A stretch of 64,000 nucleotides of DNA from Kytococcus sedentarius DSM 20547. Its GTDB lineage: Bacteria > Actinomycetota > Actinomycetes > Actinomycetales > Dermatophilaceae. The position numbers and the translations under genes are program-made. Positions within the stretch are counted from its first letter, which is position 1; every line of letters starts with the position of its first letter. The stretch covers positions 496,001 through 560,000 of the forward strand of contig NC_013169.1 of assembly GCF_000023925.1 (NCBI RefSeq), in the 5' to 3' direction. Below the pieces are notes generated by a model. That model saw nothing but the letters and a program-made list of their open reading frames with translations. It searched no databases and was not told the origin of the DNA. Below are positions 53,501-64,000 of this stretch, one piece after another.

Positions 53501-54537
53501 ATCGAGTAGTTCAGGACGTCCACGCCGTCGGCGACCGCGTCGTCGATGGCCTTGACGGAGTCGAGGCTGCTGCAGCCGCCGTCGCCGCCCTTCTCGTCCC
53601 AGCAGACCTTGTAGGCCGCGACGTGGGCCATCGGGGCCATGCCCGAGATGACACCGTGCTCCTCGCCGTTCACGGTGGCGGTGACGCCCTCGTTGCCGGC
53701 GGCGGTGCTGGCGGTGTGGGAGCCGTGGCCACCCACGTCCAGCGGGGACAGGGACTCGTGGTCGGCGATGCGGCTCTTGCCGAAGCCCTCCACGTAGAAG
53801 CGGGCGCCGATCAGCTTGTTGTTGCACGCGTCGGAGGGGAAGTCCTGCGGCGCCTCGGTGGCGCACACGCCCTTCCAGTCGGCCGGCGCGGGAGCCATGT
53901 CGCCCTCGGCGAAGCTCGGGTTGTGGTGCGAGATGCCGGAGTCGATGACGCCGACGACCATGCCCTCGCCCTTGAGGCCGTTGCCGGTATTCCAGACACC
54001 GTTCTCACCGGTCAGGCCGAGGAACTCCGGCGAGGTGTCGGTGTGGAGCTCGAGCATCTCCTCCGGGGCCACGCTGATGACCTCGCTGCTGCGGGCAAGC
54101 TCCGCGGCCTGCTCGGCGGTCAGGGTCACGCCGACGCCGGACAGGGCCGTGGTGTAGCGGACGACGGGGTTCTTCGCCCCGACGGTCGCCAGCACGGCGT
54201 CCTGACGCTGGACCAGGTGGCTCTCGTACTTCTGCACCGCGGCGCTCTGCACGTCGAACTTCTCGCCCTTGGCCGGGCTGGTGGCCGCGAGCCCCTTCAG
54301 GTGGCCGTCGTAGGCGACGGTGGGCTGGTCACGGAAGGTGACGATGTACTGACCGTCCGTGAACTCCTGCTTGGCGGCGGCGTCGCGGGCCTCGCCGTGG
54401 GCGACGGCGAAGGTGCCGGCCGACGACGCGTCCTGGGTGGCCGGTGCTGCCGTGGTGGCGGGGGCGATGACGCCGGCCATGGCGATGGCGATCGCCGATG
54501 CGGTGGCATGGCGCGGCAGAGAGCGGTGTGTGACCAC
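50599..54537 (-). CDS. Secreted subtilase with PA insertion and CWB2 repeats
   Basis: The 1312-residue protein starts at GTG 54537 after GAGGAG, with a signal peptide (ATASAIAIAMAGVIAPATTAAPA). An inhibitor I9-like propeptide follows (GQYIVTFRDQPTVAYDG). The S8 catalytic triad is Asp199 (VIDSGI), His271 (GGHGSHTAS) and Ser593 (GTSMSSPH), with Asn377 in SGNSGP as oxyanion residue and a protease-associated insertion around 440-535. The last ~310 residues are three cell-wall-binding-2 repeats (IEGRDRYATAAEIS, ISGANRYETSANVA, LAGSDRYGTAVEIA). Expected location is the cell surface. Confidence 0.93.
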   Translation of the reverse strand: MVTHRSLPRHATASAIAIAMAGVIAPATTAAPATQDASSAGTFAVAHGEARDAAAKQEFTDGQYIVTFRDQPTVAYDGHLKGLAATSPAKGEKFDVQSAAVQKYESHLVQRQDAVLATVGAKNPVVRYTTALSGVGVTLTAEQAAELARSSEVISVAPEEMLELHTDTSPEFLGLTGENGVWNTGNGLKGEGMVVGVIDSGISHHNPSFAEGDMAPAPADWKGVCATEAPQDFPSDACNNKLIGARFYVEGFGKSRIADHESLSPLDVGGHGSHTASTAAGNEGVTATVNGEEHGVISGMAPMAHVAAYKVCWDEKGGDGGCSSLDSVKAIDDAVADGVDVLNYSISGTSSNYIDPVEIAFMNAAANGIFVAASSGNSGPKASTTNHPSPWLTTVAASTHRIAENTLVTGDGERYIGSSVTGGLPEAPMILAQDAKAASATAEDANLCKIGSLDPALVAGKIVVCDRGVTARTEKSDVVAEAGGVGMVLINPTESSLDTDAHVVPTVHLSHTHRDVVRAYASGEGATASILETNEGSTTEVPEIAGFSSRGPSLGGEGDILKPDVSAPGVGVLAAYATPERGADAFGYSSGTSMSSPHIAGLAALVKQANPEWSPMAVKSALMTTTRDHMSAASNDPFATGAGFVEPRRMLSPGLVYDAGEQDWWDFLAGQGVTRGGKPVSENPIDASDLNQASIALGQLLGQQTITRTITNTTDATATWTGTIAGLEGVKATLSQSTVTLDPGESADVEITFVDETLAKDAWTKGTLTWTAAGQNDVRSPIAVRAGDLKAPQLVEGKATDATIDIPMISGEDRDVSIATRGLVKGDDVRGEVRLPSSRDDLVIDDPNNFRYDFEGSRYSTVWTEIIPDDPSVDLDLYVTYKGMSLKVGQAATAGAAERILIPTLYLQDDYTVHVQAYDLGGADSTGFTLRTFVLPEKGDAGNLTFANPFSLEQGVETNVPGTISVDDTSAPWFGKATTTPPNNSFRTLAETYVLLEPGEKGEPGLERIEGRDRYATAAEISKKFGSSDTVYIASGMNFADAMSGTAAAGAGIEGLQSLPDDADKEIPVLLTRPDRIPPQTTEALQSLGAKRVVLVGGETAISEKVADELAASGLSVERISGANRYETSANVAKSFRGDVETLYIASGDEKNYADALAGSALAGSQDVPVLLTRPDRVLPTTMHAVSTLKPKNIVVLGGETAVSPEVYETLGATERLAGSDRYGTAVEIAKEFPAKSDFTGYATGMNWPDSLTGGAYAAKEGGPLLLTRPDRLPPVVSDYVTANPTTQNVIYGSEAAVSQNVEDALRGLLGL

Positions 54538-54670
54538 TGATACTCCTCATGGGGGGGATGGTGCTGCCAACCTCTCAGACCCGCCCGCGCTACGTCGCGC
54601 AAATCAGCGAAATGTCGCCAAAGGTTACCCAAACGTGACCTGAGTCACCACATCGGGGCCGGGTGCGCGA

Positions 54671-54706
54671 GAGGGGCCCCGTCCACGGGTGTGGACGGGG
54701 CCCCTC
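54671..54706 (-). terminator. Terminator of the second subtilase
   Basis: A 16-base-pair perfect stem (GAGGGGCCCCGTCCAC / GTGGACGGGGCCCCTC) with a GGGT loop lies 55 bases beyond the stop of the 966-residue subtilase. The first subtilase's leader begins just beyond it, so the two genes are separate transcription units. Confidence 0.78.
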
Positions 54707-54760
54707 GGGCGATCAGGTGGCGGGGAGGGCGGGCGCGGTGGCCCGCTCACCCCATCGGCC

Positions 54761-57661
54761 TCAGTTGATGCCCAGGATGGCCTTCAGCTCGGCCTCGACG
54801 CCCTGGGACACCGCGGCGGTGCCACCGAAGATCACGGTCTTCTCGGTGGTGTTCGCCGTGATGTACGCGGAGGTCGCGGTGGGCAGCTTGGCCGTGCGGG
54901 TCAGCAGCACGGGGCTGTCCACGCTGGCGGCGTAGGCGCCACCGGTCAGCGCGTCCGGGAAGTCCATGCCGTCGGCCACGAAGGTCCAGTCGGTGTCACC
55001 GAACTGCTCGGCGATCTCGGCGGCGGTCTCGTAGCGGTTGGCACCGGCCAGGCGCTCGGAGGCACCCAGCTGCTGGGCCACGGCGTCGGACACGGCGGCG
55101 GGGCCACCCAGGACGACGACCTTCTTGGGCTTCAGCTCGTTGATGGCGTCCTGCGTGGACTTCGCCACCTCGGTCGGGTGCGTCAGCAGCACCGGCACGT
55201 TCTGCATGCCGGCCAGCGCGCTGCCGGCCAGGGCGTCGGCGTAGGCCGCGTCCTCGCCGGAGGCCACGTACAGGGTGTCCAGGCCGGCGCCGAACTTCTC
55301 GGCGACGTTGGCGCTGGTCTCGTAGCGGTCCTCGCCACCGATGCGCTCGACGGTCAGGCCAGCAGCCGCGAACTGGTCGGCGACCTCACCGGAGATAGCG
55401 GTCTCGCCACCGATGAGGACGACCTTCTTGGCACCCAGAGTCTGCAGCGCCTCGGTCGTCTGCGCCGGGATGCGGTCGTTGCGGGTCAGCAGCACCGGGA
55501 CGTCCTCGCCGCCGTCGGGCATGGAGAGGGTCTCGCCGCGGGCGGCAGCGGTGCTACCGGTCATCGCGTCGGAGAAGCCCTCGCCGGAGGCGATGTAGAC
55601 GGTGTCGGCCTTGCCGTACTTGGTGGCGATGTCCGCGGCGGTGCCGTAGCGGTCAGCACCCCACCAGCGCATGAGCTCGTTGTCGGGCTCCGGCTCCGGG
55701 TCGGTGCCGCTATCGGTCACCGGGCCACGGGCGACAACCGGGACGCGGATGTCGTTCTGGCCGTCGGCCGAGTAGGTGATCCAACCCTTCTGCCACTCGT
55801 CGGCAGCCGCACCGGTGTTGGCCACGGAGATCTCGGTCTCCACGGTCTCGCCGGCGGCGACGGTCACGTCGGGGGCGGTGACCTCGAGGGTCTCGGGGCC
55901 CTCGTAGGTGGCGGTCCAGGTGACCGAGCCCTCGGCCACACCGGTCAGCGAGCGGGTGACGGCGGTGGCGCCGTCGGACTTCAGCTGGCCGATCTGGATC
56001 GAGGCGATGTTCATCTGGTAGCCGTTGGCGCGGTCGCCGTCGAACGCGTTCCAGTCGGCCAGGCCGGAGTCGAACACCGCACCCGGGTTCAGCACCTTGG
56101 AGCCGTCGATGAAGCCGCTACCACCCACGAACGGGTCGTTGCTGATGTCGTTGGCGTAGGACGTGGAGGTGGTCTGCAGGGCCGACTTGATGGCCATGGG
56201 CGACCAGTCCGAACGCGCACCGGCGACGACGGTCGCCATGCCGGCCACGTGCGGGCTCGCCATGGAGGTGCCGTCCATCCAACCCCAGTTGTCGTTGTTG
56301 ATGGCGGAGAGCACCTGGACGCCGGGGGCACCCAGCGAGGGGGCCAGCAGGTTCTGGTTGGCCGGGCTGTCGGTGACCGGGCCGATCGAGGACCAGTCCG
56401 GCACGCTCGGCACCGGGCCGTTCTCCTCGCGGTGGTTCGCCGCGGCGACCGTGGTCACCCAGGGCAGACCGTTGTTGACGTTGACCGGGTTGGAGGTGCC
56501 CGGGCCGTAGTTGCCCCCGGCCGCGGCGACGAAGACGCCGGCGTCGGCCGCGCCCTTCATGGCCTCGTCCACGGGGTCGTTGGCGTACTGGTCGTCGTTG
56601 GAGATCGAGAAGTTGATGACGTCGGCACCGTCCTGGACGGCGTCCTCGTAGGCCATCACCGAGGCGTCGCCGAGGCAGCCCTGGAAGACCTGGCCGTCCT
56701 GGACGATGTCCATGCAGACCTTGTAGGCCGCGATGTGGGCGGCCGGGGCCACGCCGACCATGTCGTAGCCCTGCACGCTGACGGGAGCGCCAGCGGCAAT
56801 GGCGGCCACGTGGCTACCGTGCGACTGCTCGTTCTTGTCGTAGGGGCTGTTGCTCTCGTCCGGGCCGAACTCCTGGCCGGGGTAGGCGGCCATCATCTCG
56901 TCGACGTAGGAGCGCGCACCGACCAACTTGTTGTTGCACTTGTCGGCCGACCAGTTGGCGGGGTCGTTGCCGGCCTCGCACTCGCCGTTCCAGGTGGAGG
57001 GGGCCTGCGGCATGCCCTCGTCGGAGAAGGAGGGGTTGTCCGGGGTGATACCCGAGTCGATGACGGCAACGACCTGGCCCTTGCCGGCCTCGGTGGGGCC
57101 GCCGACCTGGTTCCACAGACCGTTCTCGCCGGTCAGGCCGATCACGTCCCGGGAGACGTCGGTCTGCGGCTTGTTGGCGGAGAAGGCGCTCGGGGCAGCC
57201 GGGCCGTCGAGCAGGCGCTCGATGCGCACGGGGGTGACGGAGACGACGTCACCGCGGGCCGTGAGGGCAGCGACCTGCGTCTCGGTGAGGTCGGCGGAGA
57301 AGCCGTTGATCACGGTCGAGTACTCGAACACCATGTCGGCGCCCACGGCCTTGGCGGCGGTGGCGTGCTGGGCCTCGAGCTTCTGCGTGTAGCTCTGGGC
57401 GGCAGCGGTCTGGGTGTTCAGGCGGCCCGTGGCGCCGCTGTTCTTGAAGGTAGCGCTCAGCGAGGGCTTGGCCATCGTCACGATGTAGCGCTTGGTGTCG
57501 GCCTTCGCGGTGCTGGCCTCGGAGGAGGCGTCCTTGGCGGCCGGCTGTGCGGAGTCACCGGTGGCGACGGCGGCGACCGGGACCATGCCCAGCGTGAGCC
57601 CGAAGACGCCGACGGCGCTCAGCGCGCGACGAGATGTGGAGTTCAACACAACATTCCCCAT
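54761..57661 (-). CDS. Secreted subtilase with CWB2 repeats, paralogue
   Basis: The 966-residue protein has a signal peptide (SRRALSAVGVFGLTLGMVPVAAVA), a propeptide (KRYIVTMAKPSLSATF), and an S8 domain with Asp202 (VIDSGI), His281 (QSHGSHVAA), Asn384 (GGNYGP) and Ser466 (GTSMASPH). It lacks the protease-associated insertion of its neighbour. Three CWB2 repeats end the protein (WGADRYGTAADIA, IGGEDRYETSANVA, LAGANRYETAAEIA). The two genes are tandem paralogues of ~40% apparent similarity in the repeat part. An alternative GTG start three codons downstream follows GGGGA. Confidence 0.93.
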   Translation of the reverse strand: MGNVVLNSTSRRALSAVGVFGLTLGMVPVAAVATGDSAQPAAKDASSEASTAKADTKRYIVTMAKPSLSATFKNSGATGRLNTQTAAAQSYTQKLEAQHATAAKAVGADMVFEYSTVINGFSADLTETQVAALTARGDVVSVTPVRIERLLDGPAAPSAFSANKPQTDVSRDVIGLTGENGLWNQVGGPTEAGKGQVVAVIDSGITPDNPSFSDEGMPQAPSTWNGECEAGNDPANWSADKCNNKLVGARSYVDEMMAAYPGQEFGPDESNSPYDKNEQSHGSHVAAIAAGAPVSVQGYDMVGVAPAAHIAAYKVCMDIVQDGQVFQGCLGDASVMAYEDAVQDGADVINFSISNDDQYANDPVDEAMKGAADAGVFVAAAGGNYGPGTSNPVNVNNGLPWVTTVAAANHREENGPVPSVPDWSSIGPVTDSPANQNLLAPSLGAPGVQVLSAINNDNWGWMDGTSMASPHVAGMATVVAGARSDWSPMAIKSALQTTSTSYANDISNDPFVGGSGFIDGSKVLNPGAVFDSGLADWNAFDGDRANGYQMNIASIQIGQLKSDGATAVTRSLTGVAEGSVTWTATYEGPETLEVTAPDVTVAAGETVETEISVANTGAAADEWQKGWITYSADGQNDIRVPVVARGPVTDSGTDPEPEPDNELMRWWGADRYGTAADIATKYGKADTVYIASGEGFSDAMTGSTAAARGETLSMPDGGEDVPVLLTRNDRIPAQTTEALQTLGAKKVVLIGGETAISGEVADQFAAAGLTVERIGGEDRYETSANVAEKFGAGLDTLYVASGEDAAYADALAGSALAGMQNVPVLLTHPTEVAKSTQDAINELKPKKVVVLGGPAAVSDAVAQQLGASERLAGANRYETAAEIAEQFGDTDWTFVADGMDFPDALTGGAYAASVDSPVLLTRTAKLPTATSAYITANTTEKTVIFGGTAAVSQGVEAELKAILGIN

Positions 57662-57940
57662 TCATGTGTGGTGGCACGGGCACCCGTCCTGCCGGCGGGA
57701 GTCCGTCGGCCCGGTCGGCAGAGGGCCTTCCCCTGACGTCCCGTCCTTGCAAGGTATCGGGGCGCCCCCGGGGGTGCAAATGCCTCCGGTGAACACTCGG
57801 TGAACGCAGTCTCGTCAGGTGACGAAAAATGATGGAGCCGAAGGACTATGGTGTTGTGTGGATCACGCAGGGTGGGAAATCCCACATCGGCCGGGTCGGG
57901 TGCCGGTTGACCGCCGGGGGTGCCCGACCCGAGTCCCAGG
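57662..57940. other. Divergent promoter region of subtilase and clpB
   Basis: This 279-base gap upstream of the leftward subtilase contains no gene. The rightward clpB promoter begins at 57948. The subtilase promoter should lie within 100 bases of 57661 but no clear -35/-10 pair is visible. Confidence 0.4.
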
Positions 57941-57961
57941 GTTGAGCGGAATGGACTCAAC
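57941..57961. promoter_or_regulatory. HAIR operator (HspR) of clpB
   Basis: GTTGAGC-N7-ACTCAAC is a near-perfect HspR inverted repeat (one mismatch between arms). It encloses the GGAAT -35 box of the SigH/SigR-type promoter, so HspR binding blocks that promoter directly. Confidence 0.88.
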
Positions 57962-57973
57962 TCTGGGGGTGTT
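57948..57973 (+). promoter_or_regulatory. SigH/SigR-type promoter of clpB
   Basis: GGAAT at 57948-57952, exactly 18 bases, then GTT at 57971-57973. The spacing is the same as at dnaK. The box sits inside the HAIR operator spacer. Confidence 0.72.
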
Positions 57974-58051
57974 GACACCAGCACACGACAGGCGCCCGGG
58001 CGCGAACCCACGGCGCACCCCGCGGCACCGCCGCCGACCCCGAGGAGTTCC

Positions 58052-60649
<2,598 letters not shown>

Positions 60650-60665
60650 CGGGCCATCGGTGACC

Positions 60666-60718
60666 AACTCCGCACCGGTGCTGATCTCAACTGCCGAGTT
60701 CAGCACCGGTGCGGAGTT
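60666..60718. terminator. Bidirectional hairpin between clpB and SDR gene
   Basis: A 19-base-pair perfect stem (AACTCCGCACCGGTGCTGA and its complement) with a 15-base loop lies between the convergent stops of clpB and the SDR gene. Confidence 0.78.
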
Positions 60719-60734
60719 CGGGTGTCCGCGGGGC

Positions 60735-61646
60735 TCACGGCGAGTCGGCGCCGCCGTTCACGTTGAGCGTCTCGCCCACGACGTAGCTGGCCTCGGGGCT
60801 GGCCAGGAACACATACGCCGAGGCCAGCTCGGCCGGCTGCCCGGCGCGGCCCAGCGGCTGGTCCTTGCCGAACTTCGGCAACTTCTCCTCGGGCTGGCCC
60901 TCGACGGCCTGCAGCACCGTCCAGATCGGCCCCGGGGCCACCAGGTTCACCCGGATCCCCTTCGGGGCCAGCTGCTTGGACAGCGCCTTGCCGAACGCGT
61001 TCTCGGCAGCCTTCGTGGCCGCGTAGTCCAGCAGGTGCTCGCTGGGGGAGTAGGCCTGCACCGAGGTGGTGATGATGATGGAGCTCCCCGTACCGAGGTG
61101 CTCCACGGCCGCGCGGCAGAGCCAAAACATCGCGTACACGTTCGTCTTCATGGTGAGGTCGAACTGCTCGTCGCTGATCTGGCTGATCTCCGGGGTGGAG
61201 ACCTGCTTGCCGGCGTTGCTCACCAAGATGTCCAGCCCGCCGAGCCCCTCCACTGCCTGCGCGATCACGTCGTCGCAGGCCTCGCGGGTGGTCAGGTCCG
61301 AGGGAATCGAGACGGCCGTGCGCCCCTCGGCCTCGATGAGGGCGATGATGCGGTCGGCGTCCGACTGCTCGGCCGGCAGGTGGTTGATCGCCACGTCGGC
61401 GCCCTCCCGGGCGTAGGCGATGGCCACGGCGGCGCCGATGCCGGAGTCGCCACCGGTCACGAGGGCCTTCCTGCCCTCCAGGCGCCCGCTCCCGCGGTAG
61501 CTGTCCTCCCCGAGGTCGGGCACCGGGTCCAGCTCGGTGTCGAGGCCCGGGAAGTCTTGGTCCTGCTCGGGCGGGGTGATGCTCTCGAAGCGGGTCACGG
61601 GGTCGACGGCGGGGGAGTCCGAGGCGTTGTTCGTCTGCTCGTTCAT
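60735..61646 (-). CDS. SDR oxidoreductase with N-terminal extension
   Basis: The 303-residue protein resembles the YhdG/YghA-like general-stress SDRs. About 45 polar residues (PEQDQDFPGLDTELDPVPDLGEDSYRGSGRL) precede VTGGDSGIGAAVAIAYAREGADVAINH. The catalytic S-Y-K lies in ITTSVQAYSPSEHLLDYAATKAAEN. This subgroup is commonly stress-induced, which suits its place beside clpB. The ATG at 61646 begins MNEQTNN; the upstream in-frame ATG at 61682 is less likely. Confidence 0.88.
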   Translation of the reverse strand: MNEQTNNASDSPAVDPVTRFESITPPEQDQDFPGLDTELDPVPDLGEDSYRGSGRLEGRKALVTGGDSGIGAAVAIAYAREGADVAINHLPAEQSDADRIIALIEAEGRTAVSIPSDLTTREACDDVIAQAVEGLGGLDILVSNAGKQVSTPEISQISDEQFDLTMKTNVYAMFWLCRAAVEHLGTGSSIIITTSVQAYSPSEHLLDYAATKAAENAFGKALSKQLAPKGIRVNLVAPGPIWTVLQAVEGQPEEKLPKFGKDQPLGRAGQPAELASAYVFLASPEASYVVGETLNVNGGADSP

Positions 61647-61788
61647 GCCCTCAGTCTTCTCCTGCGGGCAGGGGTCCCGCATCCCGAGCAGGCATGACGC
61701 GGCTCACGCCGTCAGGACGGCGCCTCGAGGGGGAGGCGTGCGGGGAGCGCCGCGCCCCGCTGGGGTGCGCCCGGGCCCCCGGAGGCGC

Positions 61789-63231
61789 TCAGCCCAGGAC
61801 GAAGTCCTCGGGGGCGCCGCGCAGCAGCCGCACGAGGTCGCGGCGCTGGCCGGGCCACATCACGGCCTCGACGACCCGCTCCAGACCCGCATCGCGTTGG
61901 AGCTCCCTGACGCGACGCTCCCAGCGCTCCACGGCGAGGGGGGTGGCGCGCACCGTCTGCGCGCCGCGTCGGATCGTCGTCCCGATGAGGCGTGCCACGA
62001 GGTCGGCCCGGGCACCGAACACCTCGGCGTCGCCCCCGACGGGGAGGTCCGATGCGGGGCCCCCGGTCACCATCAGGTTGGCCACTCGCCCGAGAGTCCC
62101 CAGGTGCGGTGCCCAGTCGGCGAGCAGCCCCCCGGTGGCGGGGTCCAGCCCCTCGATGCCGTGCCCCGGCCCCACCGACTCGGCGCCGGTGGCCAGCACG
62201 ATCGCGTCCACGCGGTGTCGGGTGCCGTTGACGTCCACGACCGCATCGGGGGTGATGCGGTGGATCCCGATGCGCAGCAGGTCCAGCCGCCCCTGGGTGA
62301 CGCCACGGAACCAGGCCTCGCTGCGGACCGTCCCGCGGGAGACCGGGGTGGAGGCGTGGTGGTGCTCCAGGGCCTGGGGCTCGAGGTGCTGGCGGGCCAG
62401 GCGGGTGGCGTCGTGCATCGCGCGCTGCCAGGGCATGGGGGAGGGCCGCAGCACGGTCTCTGCCGCGTCCCAGGGGGCGCGTGCGGGGGCCGGCAGGGCG
62501 GTGCGCACCACCTGGTTCACCCGCCGCGCGCGGTCTCCGGCGGTACGGACCCGGGAGTTGCTCATCACCAGGTCGACCGGGTCGGTGGTGGGGCGCTCGG
62601 GCAGGATCCAGGGCTGGTCGGGGGAGAAGACGGTCACCCGGGAGGCCCCCTCGGCCAGCGCCGCGGCGGTGTGGACGTGCTCCAGCGGCGCGAGGTGGCC
62701 GGCGGTGGGGTGGGTCAGGACGGCGACGTGCTGACCGTCCAGCTCCGCCGCCGGGTCCCACACGTGCGTGTGCAGCAGGGGGCCCTCGAAGGCATTCGTC
62801 CCCCGGATCTCCGGGACCAAGGGGTCGCCCTCCAGGCCGGTGGCGAGCACGAGGAACTGGGCCTCCAGGGTGTCGCCGGACCCCAGGTGCAGGGTCCAGG
62901 ACCCGTCCCCGGCCTGGGTGGCCGAGGCGACCCGGTCGGTCAGGAGGCGCTCCCCCATCGAGGTCCAGGCGGCGACGCGCTGCAGGTAGGACCGCATCGC
63001 GTCGGCGAAGGGGGAGGACTCCGCGGGCGTGCGGGGCCGGCCGGGCAGGGTCGACTCGCTGAGGGAGCCGCGGCTACGTGCGCCGGGGTCCAGGCGGTCG
63101 AGCCAGCGCCCTCCGACGCCGCCGCGCTCGTCCACCACGACGACGTCGTGGATGCCCTGGCGCGCCAGGGCATCCACCACGGACACGCCGCCGAAGCCGG
63201 CGCCGACGACCGCGACGGTGCAGCGGGTCAC
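61789..63231 (-). CDS. Flavin-containing monooxygenase-like FAD/NAD(P) oxidoreductase
   Basis: The 480-residue protein begins with the FAD-binding VVGAGFGGVSVVDAL and VVDERGGVGGRW (a FMO-like G-GGxW), then LVLATGLEG and a second nucleotide region (VAVLTHPTAGHLAPLEHVHTAAAL) and a late ATG motif (IVLATGAESVGPG). It belongs to the class B flavoprotein group (FMO/BVMO-like), though the BVMO fingerprint is not visible. The GTG start overlaps the stop of the exonuclease gene (GTGA), so the two are co-transcribed. Substrate is unknown. Confidence 0.8.
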   Translation of the reverse strand: MTRCTVAVVGAGFGGVSVVDALARQGIHDVVVVDERGGVGGRWLDRLDPGARSRGSLSESTLPGRPRTPAESSPFADAMRSYLQRVAAWTSMGERLLTDRVASATQAGDGSWTLHLGSGDTLEAQFLVLATGLEGDPLVPEIRGTNAFEGPLLHTHVWDPAAELDGQHVAVLTHPTAGHLAPLEHVHTAAALAEGASRVTVFSPDQPWILPERPTTDPVDLVMSNSRVRTAGDRARRVNQVVRTALPAPARAPWDAAETVLRPSPMPWQRAMHDATRLARQHLEPQALEHHHASTPVSRGTVRSEAWFRGVTQGRLDLLRIGIHRITPDAVVDVNGTRHRVDAIVLATGAESVGPGHGIEGLDPATGGLLADWAPHLGTLGRVANLMVTGGPASDLPVGGDAEVFGARADLVARLIGTTIRRGAQTVRATPLAVERWERRVRELQRDAGLERVVEAVMWPGQRRDLVRLLRGAPEDFVLG

Positions 63232-64000
63232 GGCGTGTCCCGGGTGCCGGTCGGGAGGTCGATTGCGAGGTCCACGACGACCGGGGCGTGGTCGCTGGCG
63301 CCCTTCCCCTTGCGTTCCTCGCGGTCGACGAAGGCCCCGGTCACCCGGTCGGCGAACGGCTGGGACCCGAGGACGAAGTCGATGCGCATGCCCTGCCGCT
63401 TGGGGAAGCGCAGCTGCTGGTAGTCCCAGTAGGTGAACGTGTCGGGCTCGGTGTGGGGACGCACGACGTCCACCAGGCCGGCGTCGAGGAAGCCCTGGAA
63501 GGCGGCGCGTTCGGGTTCTGTGACGTGGGTGTGGCCCTCGAAGGCGGCGATGTCCCAGACGTCGGTGTCCAGCGGAGCCACGTTGAAGTCGCCCACCAGG
63601 GCCAGCGGCAGGTCCTCGCCGGCCCACGTGCCGGCGTGCCCGGCCAGCGTGTCCAGCCAGCCCACCTTGTAGTCCATGTGGGGGTGCCCGATCTCGCGCC
63701 CGTTGGGGACGTACAGGCTCCACAGGCGGATGCGGGGGGTCGCGCTGCCGTCGGCGCGTGGCTGACCCCCGACCGTGGCCCCCAGGGCGCGGGCCTCCAC
63801 GACGGGCTCGTCGCCCCATCCGGGCTGGTCGGGGAAGGCCACGGTGACGTCCTCGAGGCCCACGCGGGAGGCGATGGCCACGCCGTTCCACTGGTTGAGT
63901 CCGTGGAAGGCGATCTCGTAGCCCAGTTCCGCGAAGCGTTCGGCGGGGAACTTGTCGTCCTGCACCTTGGTCTCCTGCAGGGCCAGGACGTCCACCTCGT
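63228..64000 (-). CDS. xth: Exodeoxyribonuclease III, 5' end beyond window
   Basis: The visible 257 codons match exonuclease III/AP endonuclease: DVLALQETKVQDDKFP (metal-binding E), NQWNGVAIASR, LWSLYVPNGREIG, ALVGDFNVAPLDTDV (catalytic D-N), RIDFVLGSQ and the terminal SDHAPVVVDL. It removes abasic sites and 3' blocks in DNA. The N-terminus lies right of base 64000. Its stop overlaps the start of the monooxygenase-like gene. Confidence 0.95.
   Translation of the reverse strand, partial: EVDVLALQETKVQDDKFPAERFAELGYEIAFHGLNQWNGVAIASRVGLEDVTVAFPDQPGWGDEPVVEARALGATVGGQPRADGSATPRIRLWSLYVPNGREIGHPHMDYKVGWLDTLAGHAGTWAGEDLPLALVGDFNVAPLDTDVWDIAAFEGHTHVTEPERAAFQGFLDAGLVDVVRPHTEPDTFTYWDYQQLRFPKRQGMRIDFVLGSQPFADRVTGAFVDREERKGKGASDHAPVVVDLAIDLPTGTRDTP

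Noticed and set aside
50440-57736. Very long plus-strand frames (1366 and 1015 codons) opposite the subtilases
   Set aside because: They are antisense shadows of GC-rich genes, with Gly/Arg/Val-rich noise and no domain. The minus-strand subtilases carry all catalytic motifs.

Overview
The window is high-GC chromosomal DNA from an actinobacterium. Signs are GC-saturated third codon positions, a dnaK-grpE-dnaJ-hspR operon under HAIR operators, a mycothiol-type DinB/maleylpyruvate isomerase family protein and frequent GTG starts. A member of the Micrococcales (for example a Kytococcus-like genus) fits, but that placement is inference.

Layout. 1-10.5 kb: housekeeping genes (UvrA-like ATPase running off the left edge, SulP transporter, MFS exporter, GNAT, DUF1992, DCC thiol-disulfide protein, DUF389 membrane protein, LysE exporter, Rieske lipoprotein, a pterin-dehydratase/SRPBCC fusion). 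10.6-13.7 kb: a translationally coupled trio of N-formylglutamate amidohydrolase-like, QEGLA-motif (DUF1704) metalloprotease-like and ATP-grasp genes. 13.9-20.3 kb: an Mrp/Mnh Na+/H+ antiporter operon with fused MrpA-MrpB. 21.05-24.2 kb: a cassette (small secreted protein, ABC ATPase, two membrane proteins) bounded by a perfect 50-bp direct repeat that duplicates the 3' end of the neighbouring SDR gene.

25.3-46 kb is an accessory island. It holds a winged-helix/PLD-like gene and two convergent class III nucleotidyl-cyclase genes. The minus-strand cyclase resembles Pycsar anti-phage cyclases (PycC). It is cleanly interrupted by an ISL3-family element with an 8-bp target duplication and can be rebuilt in silico to 231 residues. 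The plus-strand cyclase is split by a composite transposon-like block: two inverted ISL3-family copies flanking a DHFR-like/TetR pair, an HxlR remnant, ArsR with tandem operators, and a cupin. Upstream of the minus-strand cyclase lies an unassigned polytopic membrane protein (candidate effector), then an RCC1-like repeat protein. Three imperfect repeats, each encoding the same C-terminal peptide and stop, separate these modules. Further right are an SDR-SDR-TetR operon, a TnsA/TnsB-like transposon remnant broken by an IS256-family element, a SnoaL-SnoaL-ECF sigma operon and a serine hydrolase.

46-64 kb returns to core genome: dnaK-grpE-dnaJ-hspR, two large secreted subtilases with cell-wall-binding-2 repeats, clpB, an SDR, a flavin monooxygenase-like protein and exonuclease III (right edge). 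The dnaK and clpB promoters share one architecture: a SigH/SigR-type GGAAT-N18-GTT promoter overlapping or adjoining an HspR HAIR operator. No tRNA, rRNA or CRISPR array was seen.
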